The notes under the pieces: generated by a model | The model's database searches: none | What the model was told of the DNA's origin: nothing | Seen by the model: the letters and a program-made list of their open reading frames with translations, nothing else | In this document: positions 8,472-15,592 of the stretch, in pieces | Numbering within the stretch: the stretch's first letter is position 1 | Layout: each line of letters starts with the position of its first letter | Translations under genes and position numbers: made by a program | Origin: Pseudobdellovibrionaceae bacterium | Lineage (GTDB): Bacteria > Bdellovibrionota > Bdellovibrionia > Bdellovibrionales > Bdellovibrionaceae | DNA: 64,000 nt | Assembly: GCA_016785955.1 (NCBI GenBank) | Contig: JAEUWH010000084.1 | Location: forward strand, 1-64,000 | Reading direction: 5' to 3'

Positions 8472-9523
8472 AAAAAATAATTTTAGTAAAAATGGGAAAC
8501 CCTAAAGGATTCGGACTGATCGAAACACTTGTTTCCATCACCATTACTATGATTGGTTTAGTTGGAGTTGGAACATTCTTAATATACCAAAATAAGGAAA
8601 TCATGAGGCACTCGCAAAAATATGAGGTGGTCGAAATTAGAAATAACTTATACTCAGCGTTGTTAGACTCGTCCGCATGCAAAACTATACTCAACAACAT
8701 GAACGATTCATTCAGCGAAGGGGCAGTCATCAACCTGACCCAAATTTCTGTTCCAAAGTACGGCTTAAACTTAAAAAAACCCTCTGCTCAAAGTGAACCT
8801 ATTCTCAACAGCAGTTCGGGATTAAAATTAAAATCGCTCACATTTAATGTAAATAGCTTGGTTTCAAATACCACCGATCAGTATTTGGGATACTTTGAAG
8901 TTCAAATAGAAAGTAATGATCAAAGCTTTAAACCTATAAAGACCAGTAAAATAGTCAAAGTAAACTCTTTAGGAAAAGCAGAAAGCTGTGTCGCGGAACT
9001 CACTCTGAGCTGCCCCGCAGGAGAGTTCTATTCCGGTATAGACTCCTCGGGCCTACCTGTATGCATCTCCTTAGACTGCCCCACAGGAAAAGTAGCACAA
9101 GGAGTTTCCCCCACTGGAGTTGTTATTTGTGTCGATGATACGGCGATCACTCAAAAGGTATTAGCCTGCGCTTCCAACGAATATCTTTCTGGGGTCAGTG
9201 CCTCTGGTAGTGCCATTTGTTTGCGTTTACCCGCGGTCACATCCGCCCCAGTGTCACCGCCGCCTCCCACCCCTGCCTGCGTTCTGGATTTTATTTCTGA
9301 CCAAAATGACGGATGGGATTTTCCGGGCAGCATTCCCGTAGGCTCCACTGATGTTTCTGGAACCAAAACACAAGGGGGATGTATTCCGACGACATCGGTT
9401 TGTATTGGAACCACGCTCACATTTTCTTTTGATATGATTCAAGGTCAGCGACATTTTTTTGCTGCCAACACGATCAAAGGAGTCTCAGGACGAAGCGGAA
9501 ACGTCGCGTACAGATGTCCTTAG
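8462..9523 (+). CDS. Pilin-like protein with Glu5, paralogue of the preceding gene
   Basis: 353 residues from ATG 8462, which overlaps the previous stop by 10 nt; ATG 8492 is an alternative giving the short leader MGNPKG. The prepilin motif is G-FGLIE with Glu5, followed by TLVSITITMIGLVGVGTFLI. The N-terminal domain aligns with the preceding protein (LKLKSLTFNV...TTDQYLGYFEV against LSIKSIKFFV...TTDRFIGHLEI). Three C-P-x-G...G-x-P-x-C-type repeats follow at about 180-260 (the third has lost CP). A Pro-rich linker then leads to an unrelated C-terminal Cys-containing domain of about 80 residues instead of the four-Cys modules. The two genes thus look like a tandem duplication with C-terminal replacement, presumably co-assembling in one pilus- or pseudopilus-like fibre. 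Confidence 0.75.
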   Translation: MQIKKIILVKMGNPKGFGLIETLVSITITMIGLVGVGTFLIYQNKEIMRHSQKYEVVEIRNNLYSALLDSSACKTILNNMNDSFSEGAVINLTQISVPKYGLNLKKPSAQSEPILNSSSGLKLKSLTFNVNSLVSNTTDQYLGYFEVQIESNDQSFKPIKTSKIVKVNSLGKAESCVAELTLSCPAGEFYSGIDSSGLPVCISLDCPTGKVAQGVSPTGVVICVDDTAITQKVLACASNEYLSGVSASGSAICLRLPAVTSAPVSPPPPTPACVLDFISDQNDGWDFPGSIPVGSTDVSGTKTQGGCIPTTSVCIGTTLTFSFDMIQGQRHFFAANTIKGVSGRSGNVAYRCP

Positions 9524-9618
9524 TTTTGTTCTTTCTGTCTGCTTGTCCATACCCAAGGATATCTTTACCCAAAGATGTCCTTGTCCAAAGAACTGTGTCA
9601 CGAAAAAAGGGGTTCATT

Positions 9619-11259
9619 ATGACCATCATGTTGAAAAAATTAAGTGTGTCTACACTCCTAATAACTCTTGTGATTGTTTTATTTCAAAACTGCGGCAGTT
9701 TTTCATCCGCGCCATTAGCTCACGAGGCCGAAGCAAGTCATTCGGAACTGTCTCTGACGCCAGACTTACCGAGTGAGGCAAGTAGCGTAAATGGGGCTGT
9801 CCATGGGGAATGGCTTGCCCCGGCGACAGCGTCCAGAACATGCCCGAATGATTTTCATCTAGAGTCTGATACGTGTGTCAATAATAACAAGATATGTTTT
9901 GCCGAGGGAATCCTGGGGACTCAGGGATGGGCGAATGCAAAATGGAGTGAATGCCGAACCTGTCTTCGTAGCCACACCTCTTGGCAAGGACTCTGCCACC
10001 CGAATGTCAACGCCATAGACTCTTTTGCATCACTGATGATGGCGGGTTGGAATGATGGCGTACTGGCCATTCCCGCGCTGGCCGAAAATGGATTTATCGG
10101 CATACCATCGCAACTGGTTGTGGACCAAAATCAATCGGTTTCATTTAAAGTTGGCTATGCCCGGGCTAAAACGATTTCTCTTTCACCCAAGCATATCCAG
10201 TTAGAAGGGCCCGGTGCAAAAGGATGCCAAATTAATATCCAAGGGAATGGACTCGCGGAACGACAAATCATTATTTCATCCTGCCAAGGCCTTGGCCCTT
10301 TACGTATCTCGATCACGGCAGGTTCTGCTCTATCTGAAAATAATGTAGCCTTTGGCCCCATAGGACCTAGCTCTGATGTGATCGTTTTCAACCCGTCTGC
10401 CTATGTCCAAACTCAGTTTAAAGACGATTATGTAGGCTCCTATTCTAGTGTTCAGGGAGAAACACTGGATTTTGCTATGTACTATCCCAAAGAGTATCTA
10501 AAAAACAAAAATTGGCCTGTGTTGATATGGATCCATGGAGGTGGCTGGATGGGTGGTACAAATAAAGAAGATGAGTACACAGCCAAAGCCTTTGCTGAAT
10601 CTGGATTCATTGTCATCAACGCAAACTACCGCGTCGCAAAGATGGATCCAAGAAGTTCATTTGCCGATGTTTCAAAAATATTTCCACCTTCACAAACGTA
10701 TTCTGCCGGCTCGGATGACATCAAAGCTCTGGTTCGTTTCGTTTACAATAATGTTCATTTGATGAACGGAGATAAAAATAAAATTTCAATAGCGGGAAGC
10801 TCGGCTGGTGCGCACTTGGCCATGCACCAAGCCACAAGAAAAGACGATGATATTCGCTTTAAATGTGTCATCAATGCCGCAGGCCCTACTCATTTACTCT
10901 CTTTACGACTCAACTCGGACTATCCTGTGACCCAGTTTATTGTCGGCTCTGTATTTGGATCTGTGGAGAATGATCTAAAAAATTATTCACCTAGCGAAAA
11001 TTTCGCTGGAATTCGAGCCGAAAGAATAGTGGTCCTTCATCAGCTCAGAGACAATCTAGTGCCCATTGACCAGGCTCTAGAAATTGCTTCGAAAAAGAAA
11101 AAACACTTACCCCACTTACCACTGACCTTTCTGATCGGTAATGCTCACCATGAACAACCCTTGCTGAAACCACAGTATGAACAAGTCACCCATGCCTTTT
11201 TTAACGAATCGGAAAATCAAAAAATTTTAAAAGCGGTGTCCTATTCCCAATGCCGATAG
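9619..11259 (+). CDS. Lipoprotein alpha/beta-hydrolase (esterase/lipase-type)
   Basis: 546 residues from ATG 9619 after AAGGGG; the longer upstream frame lacks a proper signal. The lipoprotein signal ends VLFQNC-G, the same unusual lipobox as the first gene of this run. Residues about 70-130 hold a small Cys-rich segment (CPNDF, DTCVN, KICFAEG, ECRTCLR, GLCHP). The C-terminal half is an esterase: oxyanion motif HGGGW (His306), nucleophile elbow GSSAG (Ser395), an acid in DNLVPID and a catalytic His in NAHHEQ. By family it hydrolyses carboxylic or acetyl esters, probably at the cell surface. It follows the pilin-like genes at 95 nt on the same strand, suggesting action on surface glycans or on prey or host polymers. 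The substrate is unknown. Confidence 0.8.
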   Translation: MTIMLKKLSVSTLLITLVIVLFQNCGSFSSAPLAHEAEASHSELSLTPDLPSEASSVNGAVHGEWLAPATASRTCPNDFHLESDTCVNNNKICFAEGILGTQGWANAKWSECRTCLRSHTSWQGLCHPNVNAIDSFASLMMAGWNDGVLAIPALAENGFIGIPSQLVVDQNQSVSFKVGYARAKTISLSPKHIQLEGPGAKGCQINIQGNGLAERQIIISSCQGLGPLRISITAGSALSENNVAFGPIGPSSDVIVFNPSAYVQTQFKDDYVGSYSSVQGETLDFAMYYPKEYLKNKNWPVLIWIHGGGWMGGTNKEDEYTAKAFAESGFIVINANYRVAKMDPRSSFADVSKIFPPSQTYSAGSDDIKALVRFVYNNVHLMNGDKNKISIAGSSAGAHLAMHQATRKDDDIRFKCVINAAGPTHLLSLRLNSDYPVTQFIVGSVFGSVENDLKNYSPSENFAGIRAERIVVLHQLRDNLVPIDQALEIASKKKKHLPHLPLTFLIGNAHHEQPLLKPQYEQVTHAFFNESENQKILKAVSYSQCR

Positions 11260-11350
11260 GGGCTAGCTGACTTATGGATGAATCAAGTTAGCAATAAACC
11301 GTACATTCCTATTGAGTTTTTCTTTAAACTCATTATACATTCGAAAATGC

Positions 11351-11752
11351 ATGTATCTAAAATTTTTAATCAGTTTAATTCTTAGTATCGCCCTTTCTCC
11401 CGTCACAAAGGCGTCTCAAATTGCTAATTCTCAAATCGCTAGTTCTCAGTTTATGAAGTCTCAGCTTGTGAAGATAGACACGGATATTAAATATTTGGCT
11501 TTAAAGACAGAGGGTAATTATCTTGTTGTTATAAATCCAAATTATTTAGCTAAAAAAGAGGGTGCAAATTACGCTTATTTTTTGGACTACCATAAAGACA
11601 ATATCACTCTTATTTGCCGACAAATGAATGCCTCGGTTGTTTTTGCGGCCGACAAAGTGATTCATGAAGCCGCTGTTAGATATACTGTAGATAATCAGAT
11701 GCAGATGATCCCATCAGAAAAGGCCATCGACCTTGTCATCTGCAAAAAGTAA
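11351..11752 (+). CDS. Small secreted protein with N-terminal pentapeptide repeats
   Basis: 133 residues from ATG 11351; an upstream in-frame start exists but would bury the signal peptide MYLKFLISLILSIALSPVTKA. Directly after the signal come four tandem SQxxx pentapeptides (SQIAN, SQIAS, SQFMK, SQLVK). The rest has one Cys mid-protein (LICRQ) and one at the C-terminus (VICKK), so it may hold one disulfide. No Shine-Dalgarno stands out. It ends 47 nt before the trypsin-like remnant on the same strand. No family recognised; it could be a residue of a once larger secreted gene. Confidence 0.5.
   Translation: MYLKFLISLILSIALSPVTKASQIANSQIASSQFMKSQLVKIDTDIKYLALKTEGNYLVVINPNYLAKKEGANYAYFLDYHKDNITLICRQMNASVVFAADKVIHEAAVRYTVDNQMQMIPSEKAIDLVICKK
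11414..11473 (+). repeat. Four tandem 15-bp in-frame repeats
   Basis: Four consecutive 15-nt units each begin TCTCA[AG] and encode SQxxx. The first two differ at two positions (AATTGCTAAT against AATCGCTAGT); the last two are more divergent but share T-C-T-C-A-G and end GAAG or GTGAAG. Recent expansion of units 1-2 is likely. Confidence 0.7.
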
Positions 11753-11798
11753 ATCCCTGGATTCCATATGGCGGTTCGCTTAATACACTGTCAATTGC

Positions 11799-12200
11799 GT
11801 GATCACCTTAGAAAAAGATATTCCACAAGAATATTCTGCCGCAGAATTTCTTCCGGGATCAATAGACCTTAAAAAGGGCGATATCGTTTATCCCGTTGGT
11901 TTTGGGCGTTCCTCTAATTCTCAGCCATTGGACAACAGCGCCTTTTACTTAAAAAAATCTGTAGGCGTAAACATCTTGGCAGACTGGGGTACCCACTTTC
12001 TTATTGACCAGAAAAATGGTGGTGGGATGTGTAAAGGCGACTCTGGTGGACCTACATTTTATTTTTTAAATAACAAAGTATACATTGCTGGGATCAACCA
12101 TGGCGTTTACCCAATTGACAACTGCCTGGACAAATCCATCGTCATTAAATCTCAAATATTCAAAGCTTGGGTCGAGCAATTTACCAGAGAAAGTCCTTAA
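11799..12200 (+). pseudogene. Trypsin-like serine protease remnant, C-terminal half
   Basis: The frame encodes the C-terminal half of a chymotrypsin-fold (S1) protease: VITLEKDIP, LKKGDIVYPVGFGR, the nucleophile box CKGDSGGPTF and GINHGV. The N-terminal half with the TAAHC His box is absent. The frame just upstream in phase 1 reads GGSLNTLSIA and would join VITLEKDIP after a single-base shift at about 11799, as expected for the S1 segment normally written D-I-A-L-I-x-L; the Asp position reads Ser. I infer a frameshifted and truncated gene. GTG 11799 is the first in-frame start but has no good Shine-Dalgarno. A short active protein is unlikely because two triad residues are missing. Confidence 0.6.
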
Positions 12201-12273
12201 ACCAATTCGACCACTAGAAAAATACCTCATCAACCCGTTCACATCGACATCGGCTGACGCCGTTTACAGCTGC

Positions 12274-13329
12274 CTACTCCTGAAAAACACATCCTGCTTT
12301 TAATAGATCGGCTTGAATCTCTTCAAGCTTTATAAATTCATGTATGTGAAAAATGCCGTTCTTTTGTTTTTCATGAACTTTCATACAGGCCAACGCACCA
12401 ACAAGCCCTGTGATCTTCCCCTCGCCGTACCCACGCAGAACTTTTATACCCACTCGTTTTGATGACGCGCTCTTTTGAAATCCTTCTACCAAAACTGAAA
12501 AAACATCAGACTCTGATTTAAACAACAAAAGCATGTCCACTAGAGAATCTATGCTCAACAGTTTAAGCAATTTCGCTAGATAAGGAATTTTATAAATACT
12601 TAAAATAGAAAAATTAAGAAGTGATCGATCTAAACTCAATCTGGTCTGGAACATTACGTTCTTTTGCGTTCGTTGCAAAGAGTACTGATCAGAAAAGTTA
12701 AATGGAAATGCCATCCGCGTTCCTAACTCCGCTCCAAAAAATTTCTTTCGAATTCGATTTTTTCTTTTTTGAATTGCACTATTCAAAAGCTCTTTAATGG
12801 TCCAATGAATCGCGGCACGACCGTGGTTCTCGCCACTGCCAAGAAGGATGGAAATATCTACGCAATCTGCGGATGAAGAACGAACGACATCCGCTGCCAG
12901 CAAATTTGTTAGTCCGGGGGCAAGTCCAATACTCATCAACACGGTCGAGCGAACATCGTATCTGGCAGCCAATTTCTCAACTTGTTGATGATAGACATCA
13001 TTAGCGGTCACATCCAAATAATGGATCCCTAATTTAATGCAGGCTTCCACCAAATTCGTCTGATCGGTATCGATGCATGTAATGACAATGTTGAACATTT
13101 TCAATGTGTCATCCCAGTCGCTTTTATCTGAATTCACATCAAACAAAATAGAATCAACCACGGCCAACGATTGAAATCGTCGTAAAGCCGCAACGCCTTT
13201 TTCGGGATGCCGTCCAGCTAGAGTGATTCGATAGCCCGTGCAACCCACAAGGTACTCTGTAATGGCTAATCCAACTTTTCCGTAGCCTCCCACGATAAGG
13301 ACTCTAGGATCTTTTACGGAATCTATCAT
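12274..13329 (-). CDS. Saccharopine dehydrogenase-like NAD(P)-binding oxidoreductase
   Basis: 351 residues from ATG 13327-13329, preceded by GGAAAGGG. The N-terminus is a Rossmann fold, VLIVGGYGKVGLAI, with a basic residue pattern (AGRHPEK) after strand 2 that favours NADP. The next segment (SILFDVNSDKSDWDDTLK, VVITCIDTDQTNLVEACI, HYLDVTANDVY) matches the saccharopine dehydrogenase NADP-binding domain, in which homologues act on amino-acid adducts. The C-terminal half (SIGLAPGLTNLLAADVV, LLGSGENHGRAAIHWT) also fits the family. The substrate is unknown. It converges on the trypsin remnant and diverges from the LLVHE gene at 13524. Confidence 0.75.
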   Translation of the reverse strand: MIDSVKDPRVLIVGGYGKVGLAITEYLVGCTGYRITLAGRHPEKGVAALRRFQSLAVVDSILFDVNSDKSDWDDTLKMFNIVITCIDTDQTNLVEACIKLGIHYLDVTANDVYHQQVEKLAARYDVRSTVLMSIGLAPGLTNLLAADVVRSSSADCVDISILLGSGENHGRAAIHWTIKELLNSAIQKRKNRIRKKFFGAELGTRMAFPFNFSDQYSLQRTQKNVMFQTRLSLDRSLLNFSILSIYKIPYLAKLLKLLSIDSLVDMLLLFKSESDVFSVLVEGFQKSASSKRVGIKVLRGYGEGKITGLVGALACMKVHEKQKNGIFHIHEFIKLEEIQADLLKAGCVFQE

Positions 13330-13405
13330 GATAGCACCCTTTCCACACCACACAGTGGCTCATCTACTCATCTACTCATCATCGTGATATTATACGTAGG
13401 CAAGA

Positions 13406-13479
13406 ACTTCGGAAATCTGTTTGCCACCAGAGAACAGTATTTGCCATTGACGTAAGCAATGATGTTTGCTATCCGAAGT
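13406..13479. promoter_or_regulatory. Repeat-rich promoter region of the second LLVHE/TIGR02147 operon
   Basis: ACTTCGGA (13406-13413) and TCCGAAGT (13472-13479) form an 8-bp inverted repeat. Between them TTTGCCA occurs at 13420 and 13440 and TTTGCTA at 13465. The motif GAAATCTG follows or overlaps each outer arm in direct orientation. The block ends 45 bp before the TTG start at 13524. It could be an operator for the regulator encoded in the same operon. It does not match the inverted repeat at 5274. Confidence 0.3.
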
Positions 13480-13523
13480 GAAATCTGACTAAAAGCAAAT
13501 ATAAAAATTTAAAAGTAGGTCTT

Positions 13524-14744
13524 TTGAAAACATTCTTATTTCTAATTTTCGTATTTTTTTGCCATGCCAGTTTAGCCTCTTTTTCTGTGGGAAATGGCGG
13601 CGATCTTGTGCAATGCCGTCCACAGCCAGGATCACCTTTTAATGGGCATTACAGTCTGGATTTCTTGGTTACATACCAAATTTCTAGTCAATACAAGGTA
13701 CTACCGACAGCCAGTTTGCAACAGTCATTGGATCGTATTTATAAAAATCTAACTCTCAAAGTTCCAACCATTGCTAAGAACTTTTATGACTTTGCTCGTA
13801 ACTATAAAAATACGACTAACTTCATGGAAAAATACATATGGGAAATCGCTCAGTTTGGGCTTGCCGATTTAAAAGACGAGCGTATCGTCAGTTTGTTTCC
13901 ACCGAATTGTGTTTCAGATAATAAAGTACAACTCATTCAAACCATTATTCGGCAAGTGCGCGATCATCATGGCGACACCAAGGTTATTTTCAAATATGAT
14001 CCTCGTATAATTGACCCACTTGAAAAAGCAAATCCCCTGCAGGTTTCTTTTTTACTTGTGCATGAATGGCTATGGAACTACACCGCTAATGTCGAGGTGT
14101 TAAGAAAGGTGAATTGGTTTCTGCATACCAACGCCTTTGATATGCTTTCGGCGACAGAGGTTACCAAGCAACTGGCCGGCCTGGGGATACAGGTTCCCAC
14201 AGAAGATCCGTCCGCTGTCGCACAACTAGAATGCACCCACGACATTATTGGACTCGACAGCATTGTTTCACGAATCTTCGTCGGTCTAGGATCCAGGGAA
14301 TTTCGGGTCGCCAAATTTGAACCCTACATTTTACGGCGACTATGCAATAGCTACGCGGGATGTAGAGACTCCAGTATCGTACGACCGTTCAGTCGGGACG
14401 GATTTTTCTCTCGAAGTCCAAAATATTTTGCAGAAGATACATTTATTTCATTCCTCCCCTACGGGCAACCGATGAGCCTGATCATCAATCTGAGATCACC
14501 GAATACAGGCCATGTATTTTCCCAATGTGACATGAATCTGGGTACCAACCGAGCCAAATGCGCGGATCAATACATTTGGCATGATCAATCATTGACCGAC
14601 ATGCGTATGAAATTATACATGAATCGAGAGTGCCTAAAAATTGTCTCAACAGTCCGTCACCCTGCGTCTTCTCGCCAAGGACAAACTTATTGGTTTGAAG
14701 ACGATTATATTATATTTTCACGCTATCGATTGGATCAAATGTGA
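13524..14744 (+). CDS. Secreted LLVHE-family protein (copy 2), unknown function
   Basis: 406 residues from a TTG start with AGTAGGT seven nt upstream. The signal peptide is MKTFLFLIFVFFCHASLA. The mature N-terminus reads FSVGNGGDLVQC, a segment I associate with Bdellovibrionota secreted proteins. It is followed by FPPNC and FLLVHEWLWNYTA mid-protein, then a C-terminal half with several Cys (RRLCNSYAGCRDS, FSQCDMNL, RAKCADQY, RECLKI). It is the paralogue of 3130-4428, and like it is paired with a TIGR02147 regulator, here overlapping by 4 nt (GTGA), so translation of the two is coupled. The role is unknown; extracytoplasmic location is the only firm point. Confidence 0.75.
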   Translation: MKTFLFLIFVFFCHASLASFSVGNGGDLVQCRPQPGSPFNGHYSLDFLVTYQISSQYKVLPTASLQQSLDRIYKNLTLKVPTIAKNFYDFARNYKNTTNFMEKYIWEIAQFGLADLKDERIVSLFPPNCVSDNKVQLIQTIIRQVRDHHGDTKVIFKYDPRIIDPLEKANPLQVSFLLVHEWLWNYTANVEVLRKVNWFLHTNAFDMLSATEVTKQLAGLGIQVPTEDPSAVAQLECTHDIIGLDSIVSRIFVGLGSREFRVAKFEPYILRRLCNSYAGCRDSSIVRPFSRDGFFSRSPKYFAEDTFISFLPYGQPMSLIINLRSPNTGHVFSQCDMNLGTNRAKCADQYIWHDQSLTDMRMKLYMNRECLKIVSTVRHPASSRQGQTYWFEDDYIIFSRYRLDQM

Positions 14745-15544
14745 GCTTTGAAAATTTAGCCATTGTTAACTATCGAAGTAGTTTAGTCCAAGAATTAAAG
14801 CTACGGATGGAAAGAAACCCTAGCTACTCTCTACGTGCGTTTGCCCGCGATATTGATGTATCACCCGGCTATTTGTCTCAGCTCATCAATCAACAAAAGT
14901 CCCTCTCACCTCGGAAAGCCGTTTCCATTCTTAAACACCTTCGCTGGTCATATGACAAAGAAAAAAAATTTTTGAGTTCCGTACAATACGAGCATTCTGA
15001 AACGGTCCTCGACGAAGAACCATTCGGAACGCCTGCAAATGGTCCCGAGTTTTCTAATATGACCCTAGATATTTTTGAATTAATCTCTCGATGGCACTAT
15101 GGAGCCATTCTAGAGCTACTGTCCCTTCCCAATTGTACACCAAAGACGGAATGGATTAGTGACAAACTTGATCTTCCTCTGTCGACTGCCGACGAAGCGA
15201 TCAAACGCTTACTGCGCATGGGTTTCTTGAAAAAAACCAAAACTGGCTTTCAACGATGCGATCCTCATTTGCAAATAGAAAACATGCCCTCAGAGGCCAT
15301 TCGCAACTTTCATCGCGAATCATTAGATCGCGCCCGTGTGGCCATTGATTTACAAGAGCCTAATACACGATTTTTCTCCTCTGTTATTTTACCCTTCAAG
15401 TCTGATCGAATAAAAATAGTCGGCGATCAAATAGAAAAATTCAGAGACTCGGTCAATAGGCAAGAGTCAAAAGATCCTGGTAACTCTGTCTATCAACTCT
15501 GCGTTTCATTTTTTAGGGTCGATGCTAACACAAAAGATTCCTAA
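14741..15544 (+). CDS. TIGR02147/DUF4423-type DNA-binding regulator (copy 2)
   Basis: 267 residues from GTG 14741 overlapping the upstream stop. The N-terminal helix-turn-helix reads NPSYSLRAFARDIDVSPGYLSQLI followed by SLSPRKA, closely parallel to the first copy. The mid-segment (SRWHYGAILELLSL, KLDLPLSTADEAIKRLLRMGFL) is winged-helix-like, and the C-terminal segment (NFHRESLDRARVAIDL) corresponds to SFHRDLANYHQQVMSEI of copy 1. Being in one operon with the secreted protein, it probably controls that operon or responds to its product. No known ligand site was identified. Confidence 0.8.
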   Translation: MSFENLAIVNYRSSLVQELKLRMERNPSYSLRAFARDIDVSPGYLSQLINQQKSLSPRKAVSILKHLRWSYDKEKKFLSSVQYEHSETVLDEEPFGTPANGPEFSNMTLDIFELISRWHYGAILELLSLPNCTPKTEWISDKLDLPLSTADEAIKRLLRMGFLKKTKTGFQRCDPHLQIENMPSEAIRNFHRESLDRARVAIDLQEPNTRFFSSVILPFKSDRIKIVGDQIEKFRDSVNRQESKDPGNSVYQLCVSFFRVDANTKDS

Positions 15545-15592
15545 CAGATTCCCGCCGGCCACAACCTTCAGACCACCCCATTTATTTGCGGG

